DNA from: Pseudoxanthomonas indica
Lineage (GTDB): Bacteria; Pseudomonadota; Gammaproteobacteria; Xanthomonadales; Xanthomonadaceae
Assembly (NCBI RefSeq): GCF_900167565.1
Contig: NZ_FUZV01000001.1
Span: 2,085,001 to 2,149,000, forward strand
Length of the DNA stretch: 64,000 nucleotides
Direction: 5' to 3'
Below, piece by piece: positions 25,927 to 35,830 of this stretch. The notes under the pieces are model-generated. The model was not told the DNA's origin. It was given only the letters and a program-made list of their open reading frames with translations, and ran no database searches. The position numbers and the translations under genes are program-made. How positions within the stretch are numbered: position 1 is the first letter of the stretch; each line of letters begins with the position of its first letter.

Positions 25927-28089
25927 TTACTCCGCCGGCAGATTCAATTCCTTGAGCAGCTGCGGCGCCGGCTGTACCTTGGCCAGCAACCAGCGCAGGT
26001 AGCGCATGTCCACGTGCACGGCGCGCTTGTAGCGCGGGTCGAACATCCAGCTCGCGCTCACCGATTCCCAGTTGCTGTCGAAGTTCAGGCCAATCAACTC
26101 GCCGCGCGCATTCAACACCGGTGAGCCGGAGTTGCCGCCGGTGGTGTCCAGGTTGGTCAGGAAGTTGACCGTCTGCGTCTTCAACACGGGATCGGCGGTG
26201 CTGCCGAAGTCGCCCTTGGCGATCGCGGCCAGCAAGGGCTTGGGTGCGTCGAACGGAACCACGCCGGTGTTCTTCTCGACGATGCCGGCTACCGTGGTCA
26301 CCGGCGAGTAGGTCACGCTGTCGCGTGGATGCAGCGCTTCCACCGTGCCATAGCTGACGCGCAGCGTGCTGTTGGCATCCGGAAAGATCGAGCGGCCCTG
26401 GCTGCGGTAGTAACCCATCAACGCCTGCATGTAGGCCGGGCGCAGGCGCAGCAGATCACCTTCGCGCTGCTTGCCTTGCTCTTCCTTGCGCAGGAACGCC
26501 GGCTGCAGCTGCGCGGCCAGGGCCAGCAGGGGATCGTCCGACTGCTGAATCGTCGCGGGATCGGCTTTCAGCAAGGCCAATCGGGTAGCTTCGTCGCCCA
26601 ACCGGGTGCCGGAGTAAACCCGCTCCAGCGTCGCCGCCAGGCTGGCGGCGTCGCGACCAAACGCAGCGTCGAACTCGGGCAGGCGCTGCGCATCGGGGAG
26701 CTTCTGGTAGCGGCCCAGCAGTTCGGTCAGCAGGGCGCGCTCCATGCCGGCGTCGTAGCGACGCTGCACCTGCTTGAACTGGCCTTCGATCAAGGCGAGA
26801 TCGCGATCCTGGTAACCGGATTCGCGCTGGGCATCCGGCTTGCCGCGCTCCTGCGCCCAACGCTGCGCGGTCAGCGCGGTCTTGAACAACTGGGTCTGCA
26901 GCGGCAGCAGGTTGAGCAGCAGATCGCGCTCGCGCATGGCGCTGGCGCCATCCAGCAGAGCCTGCGCCTGGTCGATGTTGGCGCGGGTGGCCTTGGCATC
27001 GCCACCGGACTTGGCCAGCCAGGCATACATCGCCTGCTGCGCATCGGCGCGCACCTGGATGGCGTTGGAGCGGCGCAGGCCTTCCAGCTCGCCGCTGAAA
27101 CGCTTGCTGCTGTTCTTCAGGCTGGACAGTTGGCTGGCGTACTTCACGCCGGCGGCAGGATCGGTCTTGCCGCGCTGCTGCACGATGTCGATCAAGTCAT
27201 TGAGCACTTCCACCGAAGCGGGCAGGCCCCACTCGATGCGCTCCTTGAACTCGCTGGCGAAGCGGTGGCGATAGGTCACGCCCGGATAACCGGCGAGCAT
27301 GGCGAAGTCGCCTTCCTTCGGGCCATCGGTGGCGATCTGCAGATGTGCGGGTGCGCGGTAGGGCACGTTGTCCGGGCTGTACGCGGCCGGCTTGCCATCC
27401 TTGCCCACGTAGGCGCGCAGCAGGGTGAAGTCGCCGGTGTGGCGCGGCCACATGAAGTTGTCGATTTCGTCGCCGTAGTTGCCGATGGCGCGCGGCGGTG
27501 CGTAGACCAGGCGGATGTCGCGCAGTTCCAGTTGCTTGATGCGGTAGAAGTCGGCGCCGTAGTACATCGTTGCCACGCTGCAGCGCATGCCGGCTTCCTG
27601 CTCGCACTCGCTGACGATGCGCTTGTTGGTGGCTTCCACCGCATCGTAGTAGGCGCGGCCGGTCTTGCCCTGCGCCGCCTGCAGCACCTGATCGGTGACG
27701 CGATCGAAGCCGACCGTGACCAGCACGCGATAGTCCGGATTGGCCGGCAGTTCGCTGGCGCGATCCGCTGCCGTGTAACCCTCGTCGATGAGGTTCTTCT
27801 CCGGCTTGGAGTTGTACTGGATCACCCCGTAAGCCACGTGGTGGTTGGTCAACACCAGGCCATCGGGCGAAACAAACGCGCCGGTGGCGCCGCCCACCTT
27901 GACCACCGCATTGAGCGGCGGCCGGGTCAGATCCGCCAGGCTTGCGGGATCGCCTTCAAAGCCGGCCTCGCGCAGCGGCTTGGCCAACTCCGGCAACTGC
28001 GAGGGCATCCACATGCCTTCGTAGGCATGGGCGGGCAGGGCCAGGGCGATGCCCAGGGCAAGCAGTGAAAGCGGAGTGCGCGAAGTCAT
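25927..28089 (-). CDS. S46-family dipeptidyl-peptidase (DPP7/DPP11-like), secreted
   Basis: A 720-residue periplasmic serine exopeptidase with a signal peptide cleaved near residue 22 (AHA-YE). The chymotrypsin-like halves carry His84 in LTNHHVAYG and Ser654 in GGNSGSPVLN; 'NFMWPRHTGDFTLLR' holds the likely Asp. A long helical cap lies between them. S46 enzymes remove dipeptides from free N-termini. In DPP7 the residue 18 after the serine is Gly and in DPP11 it is Arg, which selects acidic P1 residues. Here that position is Ser672, so specificity is uncertain. Single gene, 107 bp after the AlkZ-like gene. Confidence 0.93.
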   Translation of the reverse strand: MTSRTPLSLLALGIALALPAHAYEGMWMPSQLPELAKPLREAGFEGDPASLADLTRPPLNAVVKVGGATGAFVSPDGLVLTNHHVAYGVIQYNSKPEKNLIDEGYTAADRASELPANPDYRVLVTVGFDRVTDQVLQAAQGKTGRAYYDAVEATNKRIVSECEQEAGMRCSVATMYYGADFYRIKQLELRDIRLVYAPPRAIGNYGDEIDNFMWPRHTGDFTLLRAYVGKDGKPAAYSPDNVPYRAPAHLQIATDGPKEGDFAMLAGYPGVTYRHRFASEFKERIEWGLPASVEVLNDLIDIVQQRGKTDPAAGVKYASQLSSLKNSSKRFSGELEGLRRSNAIQVRADAQQAMYAWLAKSGGDAKATRANIDQAQALLDGASAMRERDLLLNLLPLQTQLFKTALTAQRWAQERGKPDAQRESGYQDRDLALIEGQFKQVQRRYDAGMERALLTELLGRYQKLPDAQRLPEFDAAFGRDAASLAATLERVYSGTRLGDEATRLALLKADPATIQQSDDPLLALAAQLQPAFLRKEEQGKQREGDLLRLRPAYMQALMGYYRSQGRSIFPDANSTLRVSYGTVEALHPRDSVTYSPVTTVAGIVEKNTGVVPFDAPKPLLAAIAKGDFGSTADPVLKTQTVNFLTNLDTTGGNSGSPVLNARGELIGLNFDSNWESVSASWMFDPRYKRAVHVDMRYLRWLLAKVQPAPQLLKELNLPAE

Positions 28090-28196
28090 CGGCGGCGTTT
28101 TCCGTAGGCGAGTCAGCCTGCGACCTTAGCGGCCCGCAACCAGCGCGGCAATTGCGCCTTGGATACTTGTGCGCCGTTGCGTGATGGTGTGGGCGA

Positions 28197-29282
28197 TCAG
28201 GTGTCGAGCTGAACGGGCAGGCCGAGGAAGCGGCCATAGTCCCTGGCGGCGCGGGCGATGGCCTTGCGCTCGCTGGCGTTGAGAGCGCGCAGTGGCGCGA
28301 GGGTGATGTCGACGCGATCCTTGCGCAGCTCGCGCTTCCAGGTCGCCGCCACGCGGCCGCCGATGATCACCGTGGGATTGAACAGGCCATTGGCGCAGAC
28401 CACGCGGCGATGATGCTGTGGCGGGATCATCGGTGCGCGATCCGCATAACCGACCAGGTATTCATCGAAGGCGGGCAACAGGTAGATAGCGGGTTTGGCT
28501 TCGGCCAGACCGCGTTCGACGAAGGCATACTCGACCCCGTCGTGCTGCAGCGTTTCCAGATCAGATCTCGCCAGATCCCACGCGCGCTGGGCATCGCTCA
28601 AGGTCAGGCCCGACCACCAGGCCAGATCCCGCACGCTGGCCGGACCGTGGCCGGCGACATAGCGGCGCGCGAGCATGGCCAGGGCTTCGTCGCGATCCAG
28701 CGTCGGCTGCGGCGCCAGCCACTCATCCAGCAGCACGAAGGTAGGTTGTTTGCCTTCGCGCGGGCCCTGGCAGATCAATCCCTCATGCGCGAGTCGGCCG
28801 AGGATCTGCAAGCCGCGCGGGCCGGCGATGTCGATGCCGCGCGCGGCCAGAGCGGCGTACAGGGTCGGCCGCGACAATGCACGTCCGCCCTCCAGTACGC
28901 GAACGACAGCGTCTCGACACCGCCCCAGGGCCTGTTCGTGCAGTCCGAAATCGCGCTCGATGCGGGCGCGGTCCAGGCCAATGATGCGCGCAGCCATCAA
29001 CGACAGCATCCAGCGCAGGTCTTCGGCGGCGACCAGATGCAGAGTGCCGCGCATCGGCCAGCTGCGGACGATCAGGCGATCGCGTACGGCGCGCTCCACG
29101 GTGGCTTCGTCCGCGTCGCGCGTGCGCAATCCCAGCGCCCACAGCGAGGCGTAGTGATCTTGCGCCTGCACAGCGAGCAGGTGACGCACGCTTTCCAGCA
29201 CGCTACCGCCCAGCGACTGGCTGACGCCTTGCGTTGCCAGGCGCCGGGCCAGCAGCGAAGACGCGGCGGACGTCCTGGCCAT
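28197..29282 (-). CDS. AlkZ/YcaQ-superfamily winged-helix protein (putative DNA glycosylase)
   Basis: A 361-residue protein of the HTH_42 superfamily, with tandem winged-helix folds. It has the motif Gln39-Ala-Gln41 (VQAQDHYASLWAL), matching the Q-x-Q catalytic motif of AlkZ glycosylases rather than the Q-x-D of YcaQ/AlkX. 'SWPMRGTLHL' and 'LLPAFDEYLVGYADR' are further superfamily segments. AlkZ-type enzymes excise alkylated or crosslinked bases. Activity here is inferred. Its ATG shares one base with the stop of the SIMPL gene (TGATG), implying coupling. Confidence 0.78.
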   Translation of the reverse strand: MARTSAASSLLARRLATQGVSQSLGGSVLESVRHLLAVQAQDHYASLWALGLRTRDADEATVERAVRDRLIVRSWPMRGTLHLVAAEDLRWMLSLMAARIIGLDRARIERDFGLHEQALGRCRDAVVRVLEGGRALSRPTLYAALAARGIDIAGPRGLQILGRLAHEGLICQGPREGKQPTFVLLDEWLAPQPTLDRDEALAMLARRYVAGHGPASVRDLAWWSGLTLSDAQRAWDLARSDLETLQHDGVEYAFVERGLAEAKPAIYLLPAFDEYLVGYADRAPMIPPQHHRRVVCANGLFNPTVIIGGRVAATWKRELRKDRVDITLAPLRALNASERKAIARAARDYGRFLGLPVQLDT

Positions 29283-30034
29283 CAGCGCTTCACGTCGAAC
29301 ACCACCTGCACGGTCTCGACGAACTCAACGCTGGGTCGCAGGTACACGCCTTCCGAACGGCGACGGGATCCCGAGACCGTAACGGCATCCAAGGTCGCGC
29401 CATAGCGATCGGGACTTTGCGAATTGACGCTGCCAATGCTGTAGATCGGACCCAGCGTGGCGCCAAAGTGCTTGACGCTGGCACTGGCCTTGCTGCGTGC
29501 ATTTTCCGCCGCCATGGCACGCGCCTGCTCGCGCAGCTGTTCGGCTTGCGAGGATTCAAAATCCACACCGCCAAACCCGCTGGCGCCTGCGGCCAGGCCG
29601 GCATCGATCAACTGGTTCACCCGGCCGATGTCCTTGAGCACCACGGTCACGCGACGCGAAGCCTCGTAACCGTTGCTGATGCGCCTGCCGCTATTGCTGT
29701 AGTCGATGTCTTCCGAGGCGCTGAGTTCGCTGGCGGTGACATCGGCATCCTCGATTCCGAATCCCGGCAGCAAGGCCAGCACTTTGTTGACGGCGTTGTC
29801 GACGCTCTGCTTGGCAGGCAGTACCTGGGCGTTTCGACTCTCGAACTCGAAGACCAGGCGGACTTGATCCGGCTTCGCACTTACCTTGCCTTCGCCGGAC
29901 ACCGAAATATGCGGCCCGTCCGGCAGCGCCGTACCGGCCCACGCCGTGCCGGCCAATCCCATCGTCAACACCATCGCCCCTGTCACCATCGCTGCCGACA
30001 GCGCGCCGGCACTTCCCTGCAACTTCCTGCCCAT
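29282..30034 (-). CDS. SIMPL-domain (DUF541) periplasmic protein
   Basis: A 250-residue protein with a signal peptide (cleavage near residue 33, AWA-GT). The SIMPL/DUF541 domain begins 'ISVSGEGKVSAKPDQVRLVFEFE' (43-65) and continues through 'SNGYEASRRVTVVLKDIGRVNQLID' with a C-terminal beta strand 'VEFVETVQVVFDV'. Members such as E. coli YggE have ill-defined envelope or oxidative-stress roles. Located 30 bp after tamB and overlapping the AlkZ-like gene, it appears to be part of a tamA-tamB-SIMPL-AlkZ transcription unit. Confidence 0.9.
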   Translation of the reverse strand: MGRKLQGSAGALSAAMVTGAMVLTMGLAGTAWAGTALPDGPHISVSGEGKVSAKPDQVRLVFEFESRNAQVLPAKQSVDNAVNKVLALLPGFGIEDADVTASELSASEDIDYSNSGRRISNGYEASRRVTVVLKDIGRVNQLIDAGLAAGASGFGGVDFESSQAEQLREQARAMAAENARSKASASVKHFGATLGPIYSIGSVNSQSPDRYGATLDAVTVSGSRRRSEGVYLRPSVEFVETVQVVFDVKR

Positions 30035-30064
30035 ACACGTCCCCTTTGTGTGATGGCGCGTGGC

Positions 30065-33000
30065 TTATTTTTCCTTGCGCCAGTTGATGGAACCGCGAGT
30101 CTCGATGGTACTGGACTCGATTTCCGCATCGAAGCCCTTGCGCAGCAGGTACTTCAGCGTGACCACCGAGCCGGCGCCGACCATGGACACGCCATAGCTC
30201 ACGTACAACTTGGGCGAGAGGTACTTGCCCACGCCAAACACCGAACCACCGAGCGTGCGCGATTCCAGCACGCCGGCATCATCCAGACCTATCTTGGCGC
30301 CCAGCTGCGAGGCGAGCAGACCGGCGCCGGCCGACAAAGCCGACGAGGCCGCGTTGATGCGCTGCGATTCGTCGGTGCTGGTCGAGCCCAGCGGACGACC
30401 CAGGACCAGGTACGACAGGGCCTCGGATTCGGACGAAGCCGGATCCGACCAGACCTTGGCGCGCGGTGCGCTGGCGCGGCCAGTCACATCGATGCCCGCG
30501 GTGACATTGGCGCTGACCACCTCGCGCTGGGCGCGGATGTTGATGCGCGGATCACTGACCTCGTTGTTGCTCCAGGTCAGTTCGCCGCGGGTGATCACCA
30601 GTTTCTGGCCATAAGCCTCGTAGCGACCGTCCACATCCAGTCGGCCAGTAGCGACCATGTCGCGACCCGGGCGTGAGCGCACCTGCATCTGGCCGGTGAT
30701 CGTGCCTTCCAGGCCATAGCCGGTCAGTGCCACTGCGTCACCCAGGGCGATGCCCAGATCCAGGTCCAGGCGTGAGCTGGGCGCGCGCTCCGGATCGGCC
30801 GGGTCCAGCACCACCACGTCTTCGGACGCGGACACGCCGTCGTCGAGCTTCTCGACATTGATGGTCGCCGACGGCACGGTCACGTTGCCGCGCACCTGGA
30901 TGGTGTTGTCGGCAAAGCCCACCTGGATGTTCGGTGATGCGATGGCTTTCAGGTCGGGCGTATTGGCGACCATCACGTTGTTGCCCGACACATTGAACCG
31001 CAGCGGCGTGGTGTCGTTGTTCCAGCCCAGGCTGCCGTCGACTTTCAACACGCCTTCGCCGGACTTGACCGTTCCGTTGATGCTGGCGCTGCCGTCGGCC
31101 AGCGCGACCAGGCGCACCGTGCCTTCGGACAGGGTGATGCCCAGCGACGGCAGTTCGCCGGTGAATTCGGTCAGGTCGGCCTCGCCACTTAATGCCGGCC
31201 GGCCACGCGTGCCGGCCAGGCCGATATGGCCCGCCAGCTGTCCACGCGGGCGCACCAGATCCGGCGAGAACAGTTCCAGCCAGAACAGACGCGAATTGTG
31301 GAAGTACAGATCGCCCTTCAACGGCGAGAACTCGTCCCAACCGGTATCGACGGTGGCATCGACATAGCCGTTGCCCTTGAAGCCGGTGCCCAGGCGCGCA
31401 TGGATGCGCTGCGGATTGAAGTCGGCATCGAAGGTGAAGTTGTCGTAGACAATCAACTCGCCGCGCGCGTTGTTGCCGAGCTTCAAGCCGCCTTCCAGCG
31501 AGGCGATGTGGATCTTGCCCTCGAAGGCCTTGCCGCGCGGCCGCAGGTTGGCGTCGATGGCGACCACGCCGCGCAAAGTGATCGGGCGACCGCTGTTCTC
31601 GGGCAGCCACGGATGGATCAAGGTCAGCGGCAGCGCATCGGCATGCACCACCAGCCCTTGTCTTGGCCAATCCGCGCGCGCACACAGCGTATCGCCACTG
31701 GAAGCCGCCAGGCAGGCATCGCTGAGGGTCCAGTTGCTGCCGCGCTGGCTGAAACGCGCGGACTCGCGCAGGCTCCACGGTCCGCCCTTGGAGGGCGCAA
31801 TGCGCAGGGTATCGAGCGTGCCTTGCCAGTTCTCGCCACGGCGTTGCGCGGTGCCGGACAGCGCGACCGCGCCCATGTCGTTGCGTGCATTGCCATCCAC
31901 GCGCAGGTTCTCGACCGCGCCGCGTGCATCCAGGCGCAGTTCGTCCAGCACCATGCCCACGTTGACCGCGCTGGCGCGTACCGCCAGTTCGCCATTGCCG
32001 TTGCGCCAGGGCAGGCGACCGCGCAGGCTCAGCTGCCCGGCGCTGTAGTCGTCCCAGCGCAGCGCATTGCCAGTGAGGTTGGCATCGATGTTGGGCGCGG
32101 TGCGCGCACCGGTGAGTTTGAGCGTGCCGGTCAAAGTACCGCTGCCATTCGGCGCGAGGTCGTTCAAATGCAGCGGACTGAGCGCAGCGTCGATGGCCAG
32201 CGTGTCGCCGACACGGCCCTTGGCCTGCACGCGGCTGCCGCCCAGGGTCATTGCCAGCTCGCCGTCACCGTCATTGCCATGCAGGGCGAACTTGCCACGT
32301 GCATCCACCGGACGCCCACGCAGGCGACCGGTCAGGCGCGGCAGGTCCAGCGTGGCATCGAAACCTTCGGTCTCGCGCGCCTGGCCCTTGCTGCTGAACT
32401 CGCCGGACAGATTGCCGTCCCAGTCGGCCAGGAAATAGCCCGGATCAAAGCCGGCCAGCTTGGCCTTGACGTCCCAGTCCAGCAGCGGCGTCCAGGCCAC
32501 CTCGCCGCTGGCGTCGAGCGTGCCGGTCGGCATCTTCGCCTGCAGCGACTGGATGCTGGCGCGTTGATCATCGCCACTGGCGCGGAACTCCACGCTGGCG
32601 CGATCATCGGCGCGCGCCAGCCGCGCCTTGCCATTGGCCGCCCACGCCTTGAGTTGTCCGGCCACGCCCAGATCCGCATCGCCGCTGATGGCGGTGTCGG
32701 CGTTCTCACCCCAACGCAGACCGCGCGCGTTGACCGCGAACTTGAACTGCGGATTCTCGCGATCGGTGAAGTCGGCGGTGCCGCGCAGGGTGGTGACGCC
32801 TTCGAAGGCGCGTACCACCAGCGGTTGCACGGTCAATACATCATTCTTCAGCGCCACGTGCGAAGGATCTATCACCACCGAGAGATCGCCCTGCGCGACG
32901 CGACCCTGCAGACGCGCTTCACCGCGTGCGCCATCGGCGCGCAGGTCGAAGATCAGCGGGAGGCTGTCCACGGTCAGCGCAAGCGCCTGCAGGTCGAGCA

Positions 33001-33868
33001 ATTCGGTGCGGCCGCTGAAGCGCCAGGTGGGCTCCTTGCTGCCGCGGATGGACACCGCCACCCGCAACGGCGCCGGTGCGTTGCCACCGATGCCCAGGTC
33101 CATCTTGTCGACGTTGCCGCGCGCGACCAGGCCCAGACGCGCCGGTGACTTGCCCAGCGGCGCCGGGAACACGGCCGTGACCACCACGTCGGTCAGATAG
33201 TCATTGCGCGGGGCGTAGCCGCCATGCACACGGAAGTCGCCGCGGTCGCTGTCGACGGCCAGCTTGCTGGCATGGAAATAGCCATTGCCAATATCGATGC
33301 CGCCGCGCGCGCGCCGCACGTTGATCATCGACTCGCCGGACTGCTTCACTACAAAGCCATCAATCACCAGGGAATCAGCCTGGATCGCGATGGGCATCTC
33401 GATGGCCGGCAACGACTCGGGCCAGCTTGGCAGCTCGAACGGTTCCTCGCTCTCGGGGATGTCGAGCATCGCGCCCTGGATCTCCAGCGCATCCAGGCGC
33501 AGACGACGGCCCAGCAGCGGGCGCAGATCCGGATCCAGATAGACGCGATCGGCGGTGAAGTGGATTTTGTCCCAGCGGAAATCCACGCCGCGCAGGGTCA
33601 ACGGACCGGCGATCGGGCCGTCCACCTGCTTGTAGGTGAAGGACGAATTGGCCGGCAGCCGCGCCACGATCTGCGCCAGCAGCACGTCACGGCCAGCCAC
33701 GGTCTGCAGCAGCCAGTACGCGGCAATCAGCACCAGCACCAGCAGCACCGCGCTGCCGATGGCGCCGCGCACCGCCAACTTGCGCATGCGTGCGCGTCGA
33801 CGCGTGCGCAGTTCGGCGATACGCGCTTCGCGCTCTTCCGGCGTGATGGCTTCTTCGCGGCGGCTCAT
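30065..33868 (-). CDS. tamB: Translocation and assembly module inner-membrane protein TamB
   Basis: A 1267-residue protein. A charged cytoplasmic N-terminus (MSRREEAITPEERE) is followed by one membrane anchor (about 29-50), a very long beta-rich periplasmic region, and the conserved DUF490 C-terminus with 'LGRPLGSTSTDES', 'GAKIGLDDAGVLESRTLGGSVF' and 'LYVSYGVSMVGAGSVVTLKY'. TamB spans the periplasm and works with TamA in autotransporter assembly and phospholipid traffic. The ATG overlaps the tamA stop as ATGA, which fixes the start; a longer open frame upstream merely crosses tamA. Confidence 0.94.
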   Translation of the reverse strand: MSRREEAITPEEREARIAELRTRRRARMRKLAVRGAIGSAVLLVLVLIAAYWLLQTVAGRDVLLAQIVARLPANSSFTYKQVDGPIAGPLTLRGVDFRWDKIHFTADRVYLDPDLRPLLGRRLRLDALEIQGAMLDIPESEEPFELPSWPESLPAIEMPIAIQADSLVIDGFVVKQSGESMINVRRARGGIDIGNGYFHASKLAVDSDRGDFRVHGGYAPRNDYLTDVVVTAVFPAPLGKSPARLGLVARGNVDKMDLGIGGNAPAPLRVAVSIRGSKEPTWRFSGRTELLDLQALALTVDSLPLIFDLRADGARGEARLQGRVAQGDLSVVIDPSHVALKNDVLTVQPLVVRAFEGVTTLRGTADFTDRENPQFKFAVNARGLRWGENADTAISGDADLGVAGQLKAWAANGKARLARADDRASVEFRASGDDQRASIQSLQAKMPTGTLDASGEVAWTPLLDWDVKAKLAGFDPGYFLADWDGNLSGEFSSKGQARETEGFDATLDLPRLTGRLRGRPVDARGKFALHGNDGDGELAMTLGGSRVQAKGRVGDTLAIDAALSPLHLNDLAPNGSGTLTGTLKLTGARTAPNIDANLTGNALRWDDYSAGQLSLRGRLPWRNGNGELAVRASAVNVGMVLDELRLDARGAVENLRVDGNARNDMGAVALSGTAQRRGENWQGTLDTLRIAPSKGGPWSLRESARFSQRGSNWTLSDACLAASSGDTLCARADWPRQGLVVHADALPLTLIHPWLPENSGRPITLRGVVAIDANLRPRGKAFEGKIHIASLEGGLKLGNNARGELIVYDNFTFDADFNPQRIHARLGTGFKGNGYVDATVDTGWDEFSPLKGDLYFHNSRLFWLELFSPDLVRPRGQLAGHIGLAGTRGRPALSGEADLTEFTGELPSLGITLSEGTVRLVALADGSASINGTVKSGEGVLKVDGSLGWNNDTTPLRFNVSGNNVMVANTPDLKAIASPNIQVGFADNTIQVRGNVTVPSATINVEKLDDGVSASEDVVVLDPADPERAPSSRLDLDLGIALGDAVALTGYGLEGTITGQMQVRSRPGRDMVATGRLDVDGRYEAYGQKLVITRGELTWSNNEVSDPRINIRAQREVVSANVTAGIDVTGRASAPRAKVWSDPASSESEALSYLVLGRPLGSTSTDESQRINAASSALSAGAGLLASQLGAKIGLDDAGVLESRTLGGSVFGVGKYLSPKLYVSYGVSMVGAGSVVTLKYLLRKGFDAEIESSTIETRGSINWRKEK

Positions 33869-35718
33869 AGGCTGGTGCCGATGTTGAGGTAAATCTGGAA
33901 CTGCGAGTCGGGATCGTTCAGGCCATGCGCGATGTCCAGCCGCACCGGACCCACCGGCGAGCGCCAGCGCAGACCGATGCCGATGCCGGTGCGCAGGTTG
34001 AACGATCCATCGTCGTCGCCGTCGAACGAGGTCACCCCTTCTTCGGTACTGGACGAGGCCTTGTAGCTGTTGAACGCGCTGCCGGTGTCGACAAACACCG
34101 CGCCGCCGAACTGACCGCTGTTGGGATACCACTCGTACTCGGCGCTGCCGGTCACCACGTTCTTGGCGCCCAACGCGTAGTCGCCGCTGCGCGGCCCCAC
34201 TTCGCGCCAGGCATAGCCGCGGATGCTGCCGTCGCCGCCGGCGAAGAAGCGCAGTGAAGGCGGCATGTCCACCAGCGCGTTGGTATACGTGTGGCCGACC
34301 TCGCCGCGGAAGATCAACGCGCTGTTGCGACCGAACTCGCGCGACCAGCGCGCGCGGATGTGCAACTGGGCGAAGTTGGCATCGCTGCCGGCGCCTTCCA
34401 CGCCACCGCGCAACACTACCGAGCCGGCCAGCTTGTCGGGACGATTGGAGCCCACCGGTGCATTGAGGTAGTCGGCCTTCAATTGCGGGTAGGTGAAGGT
34501 GGCATAGCGGTAGAGGTTGACCAGGTTGCCTTGATCATCGACCTCGGACTCGTCGTAGTAAGCCCAGCGCTCGCGCAGGGTGTGAATCGACGCCACCGCG
34601 GTCCAGTCCTCGGTGATCTGGCCGCTGCGGCTGGCGAAGAATTCGACGTGGCGCAGATCGATGTAGTCGGTCTGTTCGTCGCTGGCCTGCAGGCCGATGG
34701 CGAACCAGCCATCCAGCCATTTGAAGGCGGGGATGCGGTATTGCGAGGTCAGGATCTTGCGCTTGGTCGCATAGTCCAGCTGGGTGGATAGCTTGTGCCC
34801 ACGCGAGTTGATGTAGCGCCGATCCAGGCCCAGCCGGATACCCGGTCCGCTCTCGCTGCCGTAGCTGACACCGGCGGTGTAGAGCGTGCGCTTGGCCAGG
34901 CTCAGATTGACGTCGATGGGCACCTGGCCGTCCACCGCCTTGTCTGGATTGGCCTGGATGTCGATGTTGGCGAAGTAGTCCAGGCCGAGCAGCGATTCGC
35001 GCAGGCGATCCAGCTTGCCCTGGTGGAAATAGCTGCCTTCTTCCCAGTACACCAGTTTGTCGAGCAGGCCATCGACGAAGTAGGTCTGGTGGAAGGTGGT
35101 CGGCCCCATGTCGTAGCGGATGCCACTGACCCAGGCCAGATCGACATCGGCCGCATGCTCGGCGCGTGTCACCTCGACCTTGCGCTGGGTGAAGTCGGCA
35201 TCGAAGTAACCACGATCCGCCAGGCGCCGCACGATCTTCAGCTTGCTGGCCTCGTAGGTGGTGTGGTCGAAGATCTCGCCCACGCGCGGCGCGAAGTCGG
35301 CCAGGTCTTCCTTGAGATAGCGATCCTCGTGGCCCTCGCCATCGATGCTGATGCTGGAACGGCGCACCCGCACCGGCTCGCCGAGCGCGATCTGGATCAC
35401 CACGGTGACGCGTTCGTCCTCGGTGGCGCCGCTGCGGCGCGCATCCACCTTGATGGTGGGCGTGTAGTAACCGAACGGTTCGAGCGCCTCGCGGGTCTGC
35501 GCTTCGGCTTCGCCGAGCAGGTACTCCAGGCGGGATTCGCCCAGGCGATCGCCGAGCACGTCGTTCAGGGAGAGGGCGACGTTGATGTTCTCCACCATCA
35601 ACTCGTCTTCGATACCCTCGATCTGCACCTTGTCGATCGTCGCCGCGGCCCGGGCCAGGCCGGGGCAGGCGAGGAGCAGGATCAGGAGCAGGAGGGCGTG
35701 GGGGGGCGTCCTTGGCAT
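33865..35718 (-). CDS. tamA: Translocation and assembly module outer-membrane protein TamA
   Basis: A 617-residue Omp85-family protein. The signal peptide MPRTPPHALLLLILLLACPG ends at LARA (residue 24). Three POTRA domains occupy roughly 25-260, followed by a 16-strand barrel. The Omp85 motif 'FFAGGDGSIRGYAW' and the closing 'GPVRLDIAHGLND...IYLNIGTSL' are visible. The ATG at 35718 is preferred over a GTG seven codons upstream. It forms an operon with tamB and is 112 bp downstream of glyS. A trimeric autotransporter at 56724-58898 is in the window, but such proteins usually rely on BAM. Confidence 0.94.
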   Translation of the reverse strand: MPRTPPHALLLLILLLACPGLARAAATIDKVQIEGIEDELMVENINVALSLNDVLGDRLGESRLEYLLGEAEAQTREALEPFGYYTPTIKVDARRSGATEDERVTVVIQIALGEPVRVRRSSISIDGEGHEDRYLKEDLADFAPRVGEIFDHTTYEASKLKIVRRLADRGYFDADFTQRKVEVTRAEHAADVDLAWVSGIRYDMGPTTFHQTYFVDGLLDKLVYWEEGSYFHQGKLDRLRESLLGLDYFANIDIQANPDKAVDGQVPIDVNLSLAKRTLYTAGVSYGSESGPGIRLGLDRRYINSRGHKLSTQLDYATKRKILTSQYRIPAFKWLDGWFAIGLQASDEQTDYIDLRHVEFFASRSGQITEDWTAVASIHTLRERWAYYDESEVDDQGNLVNLYRYATFTYPQLKADYLNAPVGSNRPDKLAGSVVLRGGVEGAGSDANFAQLHIRARWSREFGRNSALIFRGEVGHTYTNALVDMPPSLRFFAGGDGSIRGYAWREVGPRSGDYALGAKNVVTGSAEYEWYPNSGQFGGAVFVDTGSAFNSYKASSSTEEGVTSFDGDDDGSFNLRTGIGIGLRWRSPVGPVRLDIAHGLNDPDSQFQIYLNIGTSL

Positions 35719-35830
35719 GTCGGGCAGGATACCCGGCACAGGGATTTTCTGGTTAAGGTCAGATAAGGATGAGCCGTCTCACTGCCGCCCACCGCCGTGG
35801 GCGGTGAGCAGCGTGATCGCCGTCATGCGA

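Noticed and set aside
26329..28068. 579-codon ORF on the plus strand opposite the S46 peptidase gene
   Set aside because: A shadow frame in GC-rich coding DNA; it has no domain, and the S46 gene has clear family motifs.
31226..33148. 640-codon plus-strand ORF within tamB
   Set aside because: Antisense shadow with no domain, inside a well-recognised tamB gene.
33869..34132. Open upstream extension of tamB
   Set aside because: It lies within tamA in another frame, is Arg-rich and the real start is fixed by the ATGA overlap with the tamA stop.
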